64,000 bases of DNA from JBDTVS01 sp040007095. Lineage in GTDB: Bacteria; Acidobacteriota; Vicinamibacteria; Vicinamibacterales; CAVVIG01. Of this stretch, positions 24,729-34,123 are shown piece after piece. The first letter of the stretch is position 1. The number at the start of each line of letters is the position of its first letter. The stretch is from assembly GCA_040007095.1 (NCBI GenBank), contig JBDTVS010000015.1:37802-101801 (forward strand), written 5' to 3'. Below the pieces are notes generated by a model. The model saw only the letters and a list, made by a program, of their open reading frames with translations, made no database searches and had not been told where the DNA came from. The position numbers were made by a program, and so were the translations under genes.

Positions 24729-27194
24729 CTACTCAGGCAAATAGTGCAGGAGTTTCAGAATGTCCGAGAAGACCCCCATCGCCGTCACATCAGCGCCCGC
24801 GCCTGGCCCCTGCACGACCAGAGGGGTGCGCGAATACCGCTTGGTCGTGAAGGCGATGATGTTGTCGCTGCCCTTTACCAGCGCCAGTGGGTGTTCTCTG
24901 GGGTATTCCTGCAGGGAGGCGCGCGCGCGGCCGTTTTCGAGGACCGCGACATAGCGGAGCACGCACTCACCCGCTCGCGCCGCGTTCAACTTCTTCAGCA
25001 TCTCGGCGTCGTGGCGCCCGAACGCCGCAAAGAACGCCGGAGAGAAGGCGCCCCGGCTGAGCGCCGCCGGCACCAGACTTTGAGCCGGCACCTCGGCGAT
25101 ATCCATTTTCAGCCCGATCTCTCTCGCGAGGATCAGCAGCTTGCGGGCGACGTCGTTGCCCGACAGATCCTCACGGGGATCGGGCTCCGTGAAGCCCAGA
25201 CGCTGCGCGTCCCGCACGAGCTCGCTGAACGGCACGGCCCCGTCGTAGGTGTTGAACAGGTAGCTGAGAGTGCCCGACAGGATCCCCTCGATCTTGACGA
25301 TCTCGTCGCCGCTCGCCACCAGATCGTGCAACGTCGAGAGCACGGGCAGTCCGGCGCCCACATTGGCCTCGTACAGAAAATGCTTCTGCCGTTTCTGCAG
25401 CGACTGCATCAGCGTTTCGTACCGCCGCCATGGCAGCACATTCGCCTTCTTGTTCGGCGTGACGATGTGGAAATCCGCCTCGACAAACGCCGGGTACGCA
25501 TCGACGACCGCGGGATCGGCCGTACAGTCGACGAGCGCGACGTTGGTCAGTGCCAGCGCGGCGACCGCCTCTCGAAACGCCTGCGGCGTCATGCGCCGGC
25601 GCGACGCCCGCAGCGCCTCCTGCCAGTGGGCCAGGTTGATGCCGCCCTCCGAGACCACGAAATGCCGGCTGTTCGCCACCGCGACGACCACAACTTCGAA
25701 GCCTTTCGACAGCAGGTAGCTGCGCTGCTGAAGCAGCTGGCGCAGTAGCGCGGCTCCGATATTGCCGACGCCGACCACCGCCAACGCCAGGCGGCGCCGC
25801 TTTTCGAAGAACGCCTGGTGAATCACGTTGAGCGCCCGGACCTGCTGGGCGCCGTCGATGACGCACGAAATATTGCGTTCCGATGCGCCTTGCGCGATTG
25901 CACTGATGTTGATGTTGTGGCGCCCGAGGGCCGCGAACAGCTTCCCGGCCACGCCTGGACGGCCGTTCATGCCGTCGCCGACGACGGCGACGATCGCCTG
26001 GTCGCGAGCGTAGTCGAGGCGCGTCAACCGATTCTCGAGCTCGTACCGGAACTCCCGCTGGATCGTATCGACGGCTGTCGGCGCGTCGTCCTGGCGGACC
26101 GCAAAGCAAATCGTGTGTTCAGAGGAGGCCTGGGAGATCAGAATGACGTTGACGCCGCGTCCCGCCAGCGTCCGGAACAGCCGTTCGGCGGTGCCCGGCA
26201 CACCGACCATGCTGGTGCCGTGCAGCGTGAGCAGCGAGATGCCGTCGACGGAACTGATCCCCTTCGCGACGACCGTGCCTTCATCGTCGCGGTGAGACGA
26301 GATCAGCGTGCCCGGAGCCGACGGATTGAACGTGTTCTTGATGAGAATCGGGATGCGCTTCGCGACGGCCGGCGCGATGGTCGCGGAGTGGAGCACCTTG
26401 GCCCCGAAATACGACAGTTCCATCGCCTCTTCGTAGCTGACGTGCGCCAACGGAAACGCCGTCGCCACCGATCGCGGGTCGGCGCTGAGCACGCCGTCCA
26501 CATCCGTCCAGATCTCGATGACCGATGCGCCGAGCGCCGCCCCGACGATGGCCGCGCTGTAGTCCGATCCGTTGCGGCCGATGGTTGTGGTCCGGCCATC
26601 CTCTGTCGAGCCAATGAAACCAGTGACCACGGGAATTGCGGACCGCCGCGTCGAGGCACGTCCGCTGCGGGCAAAATAGGCGCGGACCGTCCGGTTGGTT
26701 CTGGCAAAGTTGACCGCCGCATGGGTGAACCGGTCGTCGGTGATCACGAATTGCCGGGAGTCCACGAACACCGCCGGATGCGTCTGGCAGAGATGCGCGG
26801 CCACGATCACCGCCGAGAGGCGCTCCCCGAAGCTCGCGGCGCTGTCGAGCGCCTGCGGGGGACAGTGCCGCAGCAGATGGATCCCGTGCACGGTGTCGCG
26901 CAGTTCCCCAAGAAGCGCCTCGACGTGAGACGCCACCGCCGCACGCCGGTGCGGCACCAGCCGCGCGACGGCGGTTCGGTGCCGGGCGGCGATGCCGTTC
27001 AGGATCGCCGCGTACCCCGCGTCGCCACGCTCGGCAAGCCGGGCGCACTCGACCAGCTGGTTCGTGACGCCTTGAAACGCCGAGACGACGACCACGACGG
27101 GGTGACGGCCGTGCGCGTCGAGAACGATCCGACCGACCTCGCGCACCCGCGCCGGACTGCCGAGAGAAGAGCCGCCGAACTTGAGTACCTTCAT
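24729..27194 (-). CDS. thrA: bifunctional aspartokinase / homoserine dehydrogenase
   Basis: An 821-residue protein, the usual length of ThrA/MetL. The kinase domain opens MKVLKFGGSSLGSPARVREV and includes TTIGRNGSDYSAAIVGAAL; two ACT-type regulatory repeats follow (about 315-460, with GVPGTAERLFRTLAGRGVN). The homoserine dehydrogenase domain begins LAVVGVGNIGAALLRQLL and includes VTPNKKANVLPW and YEANVGAGLPVLSTLHDL. It catalyses the first and third steps of threonine and methionine synthesis in the cytoplasm. Feedback control through the ACT domains is expected. The ATG at 27194 fits the family start. metB, in the same pathway, is 34 kb away. Confidence 0.95.
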   Translation of the reverse strand: MKVLKFGGSSLGSPARVREVGRIVLDAHGRHPVVVVVSAFQGVTNQLVECARLAERGDAGYAAILNGIAARHRTAVARLVPHRRAAVASHVEALLGELRDTVHGIHLLRHCPPQALDSAASFGERLSAVIVAAHLCQTHPAVFVDSRQFVITDDRFTHAAVNFARTNRTVRAYFARSGRASTRRSAIPVVTGFIGSTEDGRTTTIGRNGSDYSAAIVGAALGASVIEIWTDVDGVLSADPRSVATAFPLAHVSYEEAMELSYFGAKVLHSATIAPAVAKRIPILIKNTFNPSAPGTLISSHRDDEGTVVAKGISSVDGISLLTLHGTSMVGVPGTAERLFRTLAGRGVNVILISQASSEHTICFAVRQDDAPTAVDTIQREFRYELENRLTRLDYARDQAIVAVVGDGMNGRPGVAGKLFAALGRHNINISAIAQGASERNISCVIDGAQQVRALNVIHQAFFEKRRRLALAVVGVGNIGAALLRQLLQQRSYLLSKGFEVVVVAVANSRHFVVSEGGINLAHWQEALRASRRRMTPQAFREAVAALALTNVALVDCTADPAVVDAYPAFVEADFHIVTPNKKANVLPWRRYETLMQSLQKRQKHFLYEANVGAGLPVLSTLHDLVASGDEIVKIEGILSGTLSYLFNTYDGAVPFSELVRDAQRLGFTEPDPREDLSGNDVARKLLILAREIGLKMDIAEVPAQSLVPAALSRGAFSPAFFAAFGRHDAEMLKKLNAARAGECVLRYVAVLENGRARASLQEYPREHPLALVKGSDNIIAFTTKRYSRTPLVVQGPGAGADVTAMGVFSDILKLLHYLPE

Positions 27195-27326
27195 CAGGCC
27201 AGCATTGTAACTGGAGCCGCGGCACTCGCCGGGCGGCGATCCCGGCGCCCGAGACACCTGGACAGCAGCCTGTGAACGTCGTGACGTCCGAGGTTGCCAT
27301 TGCTCAGCGAGCGGTAACCTCCGCCC

Positions 27327-27354
27327 TTGCTATCTGTTGGCCGGACAGTATGGT
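27327..27354 (+). promoter_or_regulatory. candidate sigma-70-type promoter for the radical SAM gene
   Basis: TTGCTA (27327-27332) and TATGGT (27349-27354) are separated by 16 nt. They lie about 75 nt upstream of the ATG at 27429, in the only AT-richer patch of this intergenic region. The match is partial and unsupported by transcript data. Confidence 0.3.
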
Positions 27355-27428
27355 AATTTACTGTTGCGGATGATCGCCGCGCTCGGCAACCTGACTAACA
27401 ACCCATCGCATCGGCGGAGGACACACGG

Positions 27429-29189
27429 ATGACCGGCGGTAAGCTCATTGTTTTGACAGCCCCCTTGACCGAGTCAATCGACCACGCTGGCTATTTCATT
27501 CAAATGAGCATGGCTTCGTTGCCGATCTGGCTCGAAGGCATTTTGAACAAGAAGTATCCCAAGTGGCGAGATGTCGAGCGCAATGGCGACGGCTCGGCGC
27601 GCTACATGCCTGCCGGGCTGCGGGTGCTCGAAGCCGCGTTGCTGCGCGCATTCGACCCCAACGACATCGCGGTCTGCTATCCGGAAGACGTGGGCGACTT
27701 CATCGGTCACGACACTCGCGTCGTGGCGATTTCCACCCACAACCCGCTCGGGGTCACGTTCGCGGCTGGGGTCTACGCGTCCATTTTCGGGTCCAACCGG
27801 CTCGCCATCAACTCGCACTACGCGCGCGAAATGTTTGCGAGGGTGAAGGCCAACCCGTTCCGCAAGAACTTCAAGGTCATCGTCGGCGGCTCCGGCGGCT
27901 GGCAGATTTCGCAGACCAATACCTGGGACGACCTGAGCGTCGACTGCATCGTCGAAGGGCGTGCCGAGTCATCGGATACGATCAAGCTTTTTTCTCAGGC
28001 CATCCGTGGCGAGGACCTTCCCCGTCAGGTCGAAGTCGGCCATGCCCGGTCGCGCGACGAAATCCTCGTGCCCGACAAGCGCACGACCTTCGGCGTGGTC
28101 GAAATGACGACCGGCTGCGGGCGCCGCTGCCAGTTCTGCCTCCCCGACTTGAATCCCCAGATCGACGTATCGAAAGACCAGATCATGTCGGGCGTGCGCG
28201 CCAATGTGCGCGACGGCAACAACCAGATCTCGCTGGCGACCGAAGACATGTTCATCTGGGGCCAGGTGCATACCGACACGCCGTTTTACTTCCCGAACCG
28301 CGAGGCGCTGCTGGACCTCTACTCCACCATCGTCAACACGCCGGGCGTCGAGCATCATGTCTTCAGCCACTCGACGATCGCGCCCGCGGTCGTCGACCCG
28401 ATCCTGATTGAGAAACTGACCGAGATCTGCATCGACAAGAGCCCGATCAAGATCCCGCTGCTCAGCACCCATCCGGAAAAGCGCGCGATCGTTCCGCTCA
28501 TCGGTCTCGAGACCGGATCGGTGCGCGTGGCCAAGCAGATCATGCCGAGCAAGGGTGTGCCCTTCCCGATCGACGACTGGCCGAGCGTCTTCATTCGCGG
28601 GCTCGAAATCCTGAACAGGCACAACTGGTTCCCCGCCGTCACCCTGATCATCGGCAACCCGGGCGAGACCGACGAGGACTCGCGGGCGACGCTTGATTTC
28701 GTCTACGAGGTCGAGCGGCGCGGCCTGTTTGCGTTCTTCATCCCCTCGATCTTCACGCCGCTCCACGACACACGGATGGAGAAGAAGGAGGGCGTGAAGG
28801 AGACCGCGCAACTGACGCCGCTTCAGTGGCAGTTGATGATGAAGTGCTGGAAGATGAATCTCCGGCCAGGACAGATGAGCTGGTGGGGACCGATGGCCTG
28901 GAGGCTCGGCGCCATCGGACTCTGGGCCTACAAGCTGCGGAAGCTCAACGGCCCGGGGTTCACGTGGCCGATGATGATGTTCGCGAGCGCACTGCCGGAA
29001 TCGCTGATGGCCCGCATGGGGAAGATCCACGTCGGCAGGCCGATGACGATCAAAACGCGCAAGGAACTGCTCGCCACCATCAAGCCGCATCAATGGCAGT
29101 ACCTGCGGGAAGACAATGGCGACCTGCCGGAAGGCGGCCCGCAACCGACCGCCCGCCCAAACCGGATCATCATGGCTCAGGCGGTCTAG
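27429..29189 (+). CDS. B12-binding-type radical SAM protein
   Basis: A 586-residue protein. The first 215 residues resemble a cobalamin-binding Rossmann region (AVCYPEDVGDFIGHDTRVVA and KVIVGGSGGWQI). The radical SAM cluster motif is CGRRCQFC at residues 230-237 (CxxxCxxC), with LIGLETGSVR and TLIIGNPGETDEDS further on, both typical of B12-dependent radical SAM enzymes. The C-terminal tail (KMNLRPGQMSWWGPMAWRLG) is aromatic and basic and could contact the membrane. The canonical cobalamin-binding His is not evident, so B12 binding is uncertain. Possible reactions are methylation or carbon-carbon bond formation on a lipid or cofactor; none can be assigned. Confidence 0.78.
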   Translation: MTGGKLIVLTAPLTESIDHAGYFIQMSMASLPIWLEGILNKKYPKWRDVERNGDGSARYMPAGLRVLEAALLRAFDPNDIAVCYPEDVGDFIGHDTRVVAISTHNPLGVTFAAGVYASIFGSNRLAINSHYAREMFARVKANPFRKNFKVIVGGSGGWQISQTNTWDDLSVDCIVEGRAESSDTIKLFSQAIRGEDLPRQVEVGHARSRDEILVPDKRTTFGVVEMTTGCGRRCQFCLPDLNPQIDVSKDQIMSGVRANVRDGNNQISLATEDMFIWGQVHTDTPFYFPNREALLDLYSTIVNTPGVEHHVFSHSTIAPAVVDPILIEKLTEICIDKSPIKIPLLSTHPEKRAIVPLIGLETGSVRVAKQIMPSKGVPFPIDDWPSVFIRGLEILNRHNWFPAVTLIIGNPGETDEDSRATLDFVYEVERRGLFAFFIPSIFTPLHDTRMEKKEGVKETAQLTPLQWQLMMKCWKMNLRPGQMSWWGPMAWRLGAIGLWAYKLRKLNGPGFTWPMMMFASALPESLMARMGKIHVGRPMTIKTRKELLATIKPHQWQYLREDNGDLPEGGPQPTARPNRIIMAQAV

Positions 29190-29194
29190 TGGCG

Positions 29195-30823
29195 ATGCGC
29201 TGGGGGGCGATGGCGGGTGTCGCCGCCGCAATGGCGGCGGTCACGCTGCACGCGCAGGCGCCGGCGGCCACGCCGGCGCGTGAAGTCATCCTTCAGCGCG
29301 CCGGGCTCTACGTCGCCCGGTTCATCGAACAGTTCTCGAACGTCGTCGCCGAAGAGACCTACGCCCAGGATTCGCTCGGCACGCTGCCGATCATCACGGC
29401 CGGCCGCGGCAGCCTCGCCTCCGTGGCGCCGCAGTCGCGGCACCGCGAAGTGAAGTCCGACTTTCTGCTCGTCAAGATCGGGCCCGCCGAGTGGCTCCCG
29501 TTCCGGGACGTGTACGAGGTGGACGGACAGAAGGTGCGCGATCGCGAAGGACGGCTGGCGAAGCTGTTCCTCCAGAAGTCGGCCACGTCGATGGAGCAGG
29601 CGCGCCAGATCTCCGTCGAAAGCTCCCGCTACAACCTCGGTGCGATGCAGCGCACGATTAACACCCCGATCCTCTCGCTGCTCTATCTGCAGCTCGACGC
29701 CCAGCCGGGATTTCGCTTCACCGTCGGCAAGCGAGACCTCGACGCCGGCGAGAACATCTGGATTGTCGAGTATAAGGAGACCGGCAAACCGACCCTGGTC
29801 AAGGGCACCCGGGGCATCGACATCCCGTCTTCCGGCCGATACTGGATCGATGCCGAGAACGGGCGCGTCGTGAAGGCCGAGCTCTCACTCGATACGCCCG
29901 GCATCCACGCGCGGCTGACCACGACCTTCCGTCGCGACGACAAGTTCCAAATCGACGTGCCGTTCGAGATGACCGAGCGCTATGGGCTCGATCGCGGCAC
30001 CGTGACTGCGACCGCCACCTACAGCCGCTTCCGCCGGTTCGACGTCTCCTCGGATGAAAGCTTCCAGCCACCCAAGGAAGCGCAGGTGACGGTGACCGAT
30101 CACAAGACCGGCATGACGCTCGTCGAAGTGGGCTCGGGGCGCTTCACCATCGGGAGCCCTGCCACCGAGTTCGGCCGGCGCGCGGACGAGACGACGCACG
30201 ACGTCACGATCAACCGTCCGTTCTTCCTGGGCAAGAACGAGGTGACGCAGCAGGAATGGCGCGCGGTAATGGGCGCGAACCCGAGCCGTTTCGCAGACTG
30301 CGGACCGCGGTGTCCGGTCGAGAACGTGACCTTCGCGGATGTGCAGCAGTTTCTCGTCGCGCTCAACGCGCAGAACGACAAACAGCTGGTCTATCGACTA
30401 CCGACCGAGTCGGAGTGGGAATACGCCTGCCGCGCGGGAAGCGTGACGCCCTTCTTCACGGGAGACACGATCACGACCGCGCAGGCCAACTACAACGGCA
30501 AGGAGCCGTACGGCAAGGCCGCAGGCGGCCAGTTCCGCCAACGGCCGACCCGGGCCGGCGGGTTTCCCGCCAACGGGTGGGGCCTCCAGGACATGCACGG
30601 GAACGTCTGGGAATGGACCAGCGATTGGTATGGCCCGTACCCGACCGAGGATGCGACCGATCCGACCGGACCGGAGTCTGGCGAGACGCGGGTCGTGAGG
30701 GGCGGCAGCTGGCAGTCTGACGCGGGCAGCGCCCGCTGCGCGGCGCGGACGTCGCGCGATCCGAACACGCGCGATCAGGGCCTCGGCTTCCGCGTCGCCG
30801 GCGACCGCGTTCCCAGTCCCTAG
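29195..30823 (+). CDS. secreted SUMF1 (formylglycine-generating-like) domain protein with N-terminal extension
   Basis: A 542-residue protein with a signal peptide (GAMAGVAAAMAAVTLHAQ). Residues 25-290 form an unrecognised domain starting EVILQRAGLYVARFIEQFSN. Residues 295-535 form a SUMF1/FGE domain: GSGRFTIGSPATEFGRRADE, VTQQEWRAVMGANPSRF, RLPTESEWEYACRAG, GLQDMHGNVWEWTSDWYG and VVRGGSW. The paired catalytic cysteines of true formylglycine-generating enzymes are not evident, and no sulfatase gene is nearby, so it is more likely a binding or other-activity member. Its ATG lies 6 nt after the stop of the radical SAM gene; a GTG at 29189 overlaps that stop. The two are probably one transcript. 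Confidence 0.78.
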   Translation: MRWGAMAGVAAAMAAVTLHAQAPAATPAREVILQRAGLYVARFIEQFSNVVAEETYAQDSLGTLPIITAGRGSLASVAPQSRHREVKSDFLLVKIGPAEWLPFRDVYEVDGQKVRDREGRLAKLFLQKSATSMEQARQISVESSRYNLGAMQRTINTPILSLLYLQLDAQPGFRFTVGKRDLDAGENIWIVEYKETGKPTLVKGTRGIDIPSSGRYWIDAENGRVVKAELSLDTPGIHARLTTTFRRDDKFQIDVPFEMTERYGLDRGTVTATATYSRFRRFDVSSDESFQPPKEAQVTVTDHKTGMTLVEVGSGRFTIGSPATEFGRRADETTHDVTINRPFFLGKNEVTQQEWRAVMGANPSRFADCGPRCPVENVTFADVQQFLVALNAQNDKQLVYRLPTESEWEYACRAGSVTPFFTGDTITTAQANYNGKEPYGKAAGGQFRQRPTRAGGFPANGWGLQDMHGNVWEWTSDWYGPYPTEDATDPTGPESGETRVVRGGSWQSDAGSARCAARTSRDPNTRDQGLGFRVAGDRVPSP

Positions 30824-30884
30824 CAGGACGTTATCCCGGCGCTGGTTCAGTTTGAAACGAACCACCGGGTTCGCCGAGCACACC

Positions 30885-31040
30885 GAGCCAACTGCGCACT
30901 TCTCTCCGCGATCTGCAGTTCGAAACGCACCACCCAGTTCCTGTTGACTACCGGGCCAAGAACAGAATATTTCTCGGTGATCTCGGTGGTGAACCCCCTG
31001 AAACCGTTGAAATCACCACGACCTTGACTGACCACACCGT
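30885..31040. repeat. dispersed repeat (TTEITE-type), copy 1
   Basis: It contains TTCTCGGTGATCTCGGTGGT followed by GAACCCCCTGAAACCGTTGAA. The same sequence with small changes occurs at 49690-49790 (CTCGGTGATCTCCGTGGTGA, then CCGTTGAA) and partly at 54335-54375. Read on the other strand it yields the well-known spurious peptide TTEITEK. It lies between two co-directional genes. Confidence 0.65.
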
Positions 31041-31094
31041 TATCCCAAACCTCTAGTCTACGGTCGCAGGACCGTGCGAGAATCGCACATTACC

Positions 31095-32204
31095 ATGAGA
31101 CGAACTGCCCTGATTCTCGCCCTGGTCATCGCGCCGCTGGCCGCTCAGCAACCGACTCCGAATCAGGAGCGCGACTTTCTGACACGCATCCGCCGGCTGA
31201 CCGTCGAGGGGAAACGGGCGGGCGAAGGCTACTGGTCGCCCGACGGCGGCCGCATCGTGTTCCAGAGCGAGCGCGAGGCCGGCAACCCTTTCTACCAGAT
31301 CTACACGCTCAATCTGTCGACCGGCGACAGCCAGCGTATTTCGCCGGGAACCGGCAAAACCACGTGCGCGTTCTTTCGGCCCGGCACCGACGAGATCGAG
31401 TTCGCGTCCTCGCACGCGGATCCAAAATCGAAACAGTGGCAGGACGAAGAACTGGCGTTTCGCGCGTCGGGAAAAGAGCGCCGCTACTCCTGGGACTACG
31501 ATCCGGAGATGGACATCTACAGCTACAACGAGAAGACCAAGGCGTTGAAACGGCTGACCAGCGCGCGTGGCTACGACGCCGAGGGCAGCTACTCGCCGGA
31601 CGGCCAGTGGCTGGTGTTCTCGTCGATGCGGGACGCGTACGGCCGGACGCTCAACGAGCGCGAGAAGAAACAGCTCGAGGAGAACCCGAGCTACTTCGCC
31701 GAGATCTACATCATGCGCGCCGACGGATCGGATCAGCGGCGTCTCACCAGGGCGCCGGGGTACGACGGCGGCCCCTTCTTCACCCACGACGGCTCGCACA
31801 TCGTGTGGCGGCGGTTCGACGAGCAGGGGCTCATCGCCGATGTCTGGACCATGAAGCCCGATGGCAGCGACCAGCGGCAAATCACCGACTTCGGATCGAT
31901 GAGCTGGGCTCCCTACGAACATCCATCCGGCCGCTATTTCATTTTCTCGACCAACAAGCTCGGCTTCGAAAACTTCGAGCTGTACATGGTCGATATCGAG
32001 GGCAGGAAGGAGCCGGTGCGGGTGACATACTCCGATGGCTTCGATGGGCTCCCGGTGCCGTCGCCTGACGGCAAGACGCTCGCCTGGACGTCGAGCCGGT
32101 CCGGCGGCTCGGCCGGTCAGCTGTTCCTGGCGCAGTGGAACCACGAGAAGGCGCTCGAGGCGCTGGAACACGCGCCGGCCAAGAAGGCGGGCAAGAAGCC
32201 ATGA
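31095..32204 (+). CDS. secreted TolB-like beta-propeller protein (PD40 repeats)
   Basis: A 369-residue protein with a signal peptide (MRRTALILALVIAPLAAQQ). It holds repeated PD40/WD40-like blades: EGYWSPDGGRIVFQSEREAG, AEGSYSPDGQWLVFSSMRDA, GSDQRRLTRAPGYDGGPFF, and PVPSPDGKTLAWTSSRSG. No catalytic domain follows, so it is a stand-alone propeller, probably a periplasmic scaffold or partner of the M28 peptidase. Its stop overlaps the ATG of that peptidase (ATGA), strong evidence for co-translation. Confidence 0.82.
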   Translation: MRRTALILALVIAPLAAQQPTPNQERDFLTRIRRLTVEGKRAGEGYWSPDGGRIVFQSEREAGNPFYQIYTLNLSTGDSQRISPGTGKTTCAFFRPGTDEIEFASSHADPKSKQWQDEELAFRASGKERRYSWDYDPEMDIYSYNEKTKALKRLTSARGYDAEGSYSPDGQWLVFSSMRDAYGRTLNEREKKQLEENPSYFAEIYIMRADGSDQRRLTRAPGYDGGPFFTHDGSHIVWRRFDEQGLIADVWTMKPDGSDQRQITDFGSMSWAPYEHPSGRYFIFSTNKLGFENFELYMVDIEGRKEPVRVTYSDGFDGLPVPSPDGKTLAWTSSRSGGSAGQLFLAQWNHEKALEALEHAPAKKAGKKP

Positions 32205-34105
32205 CAAATCAACACGACAGAGGAACGCAGAGACCGCTGAGCGCGCAGAGGACTTTTGGTTCTGCCGCAACGCGCGCTGCGCTGATTGTCTCGCTCGCAC
32301 TGGCGTCCGGCGTCGGTGTCGTTGTGGCGCAACAGCCCGCCACGCGCCCGCACGTGGAAGCGCTGGCCGCTGAAAAGCTCGATGGTCGACTCACCGGATC
32401 GGCCGGTGAGAAACTGGCGGCGGCCTATATCGTGTCGCAGCTGCAACGCATCGGCGCGAAGCCCGTGCCTGGTCTCTCAGATTTCAGTGTACCGTTCGAG
32501 TTCACATCGGGAAACCGTGATGGCGGATCGCGAATATTGGTCTCGCGGTCGTCGTTGAAGGCTGACGGCAGTCTGGGGCCCGGTGTTTCAGGCGGCACCT
32601 CCGACGATCCAGTCGCGGTTCGTGCGCTGTCCTTCTCCGACAACGGCGAGGTCGACGCAGGCGTGGTCTTCGCGGGCTACGGTATCGTGGTGCCCGATTC
32701 GCAGGATTTCGGCTACGACAGCTACGCCGGCCTCGACGTGAAGGACAAGATTGTCCTCGTGCTTCGTTACTTTCCTGAAGATGCCGACCAGAAAACGAAA
32801 GGCATCCTCGCGCGCTATTCGGACCTGCGATACAAGGCGATGGCCGCACGTCAGCACGGCGCCAAGGCGATCCTGGTCGTGACCGGTCCGCGCTCGCCCA
32901 ACGCCGGAGAACTTGCGCCCATGACCTTCGACACCGCGATCGCCGGATCGGGCATTGTCGCGGCAAGCATCACCGGCAACTACGCCCGAAGATTCTTCTC
33001 AGCCGTGCCCGACAAGACGCTCGATTCAGTGCAGCAATCGCTCGATACCGGCAACCCGCACGTGGCCGGCTTCGATTTTCCAGGCATCACGGCCTCGGTC
33101 CGCACGGTGGTGATTCGCGAACAGCAGGAGGGCCACAACATCGTGGCCTACCTCCCCGCCACCTCGCCGACCGCCGGCGTGGCGAAGCCCTGGATCGCCT
33201 TGGGGGCGCACTACGATCATCTCGGCCACGGGAACAGCGGCAACTCGCTGGCTCGAAAAGAGGAGACGGGACAGGCGCACCTGGGCGCCGACGATAACGC
33301 GTCAGGCACCTCCGCCGTACTTGCCGTGGCCGAAACGCTCTCAAGGCAACCGCGGCGCCGCAACGTGCTGCTGAACTTCTGGTCGGGCGAAGAACTCGGC
33401 CTGCTGGGCTCGGCGGCGTTTGCGACGCGGCCCCCGATGGCCATCGATCAGCTCAGCGCCTACCTGAACTTCGACATGGTCGGCCGCATGCAGAACAACC
33501 GGCTCGCCGTGCAGGCGCTGGGGTCGTCGCCGGCGTGGTCGCGGATTCTCGAACAGGCCAACGTCCGCGCGGGATTCGACTTGCAGCTTCAGCCGGATCC
33601 GTATCAGCCGACCGACGTCGCGACGTTCAACCAGGCCGGCGTGCCGTCTCTGAATTTCTTCACTGGCAGCCACGTCGACTATCACCGTCCGACGGACACG
33701 GCCGACAAGATCGACTACGAAGACCTCGATCGCATCGTGGACTTCGCGGCCGACATCGCACGGCGGGTCGACGGGCTCGTCGATCCGCCGGCCTTTGCCA
33801 AGTTCGACCAACCCAGCCAGGGCGGCGCGCGTGCGGGTGTTCGCGTGTTCACCGGCACGATCCCGGACTACACCGCCGAGGTCAAGGGCTTGCTTCTTGG
33901 CGGCGTCATCGGCGGCGGACCTGCCGAACAGGCCGGCCTGGAGAAAGGCGACGTCATCGTCGAGATCGCCGGGCAATCGATCGCGAACATTTACGATTAC
34001 ACCTACGCGCTCGAACTGCTGAAGATCGGCCAGCCGGTCAAGGTCGCGTACATGCGGTCGGGCAAGCGGGTTGAAACACTGCTCACGCCGGCGGCCCGAA
34101 AGTAG
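32201..34105 (+). CDS. exported M28 zinc aminopeptidase with PA and PDZ domains
   Basis: A 634-residue protein. A signal segment (AALIVSLALASGVGVVVAQQ) follows an odd Arg/Gln-rich start (MTNQHDRGTQRPLSAQRTFG). Residues about 125-260 resemble a PA insert. The M28 zinc ligands are visible: His in IALGAHYDHLGHG, Asp in LGADDNASGTSA, Glu pair in FWSGEELGLLGSAA, Asp in YLNFDMVGRM and His in GSHVDYHRPTD. A PDZ domain ends the protein (GGPAEQAGLEKGDVIVEIAG). It should release N-terminal residues from peptides outside the cytoplasm. It overlaps the TolB-like gene by 4 nt. Confidence 0.88.
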   Translation: MTNQHDRGTQRPLSAQRTFGSAATRAALIVSLALASGVGVVVAQQPATRPHVEALAAEKLDGRLTGSAGEKLAAAYIVSQLQRIGAKPVPGLSDFSVPFEFTSGNRDGGSRILVSRSSLKADGSLGPGVSGGTSDDPVAVRALSFSDNGEVDAGVVFAGYGIVVPDSQDFGYDSYAGLDVKDKIVLVLRYFPEDADQKTKGILARYSDLRYKAMAARQHGAKAILVVTGPRSPNAGELAPMTFDTAIAGSGIVAASITGNYARRFFSAVPDKTLDSVQQSLDTGNPHVAGFDFPGITASVRTVVIREQQEGHNIVAYLPATSPTAGVAKPWIALGAHYDHLGHGNSGNSLARKEETGQAHLGADDNASGTSAVLAVAETLSRQPRRRNVLLNFWSGEELGLLGSAAFATRPPMAIDQLSAYLNFDMVGRMQNNRLAVQALGSSPAWSRILEQANVRAGFDLQLQPDPYQPTDVATFNQAGVPSLNFFTGSHVDYHRPTDTADKIDYEDLDRIVDFAADIARRVDGLVDPPAFAKFDQPSQGGARAGVRVFTGTIPDYTAEVKGLLLGGVIGGGPAEQAGLEKGDVIVEIAGQSIANIYDYTYALELLKIGQPVKVAYMRSGKRVETLLTPAARK

Positions 34106-34123
34106 CGTCTCTCTTTCGAGTTT

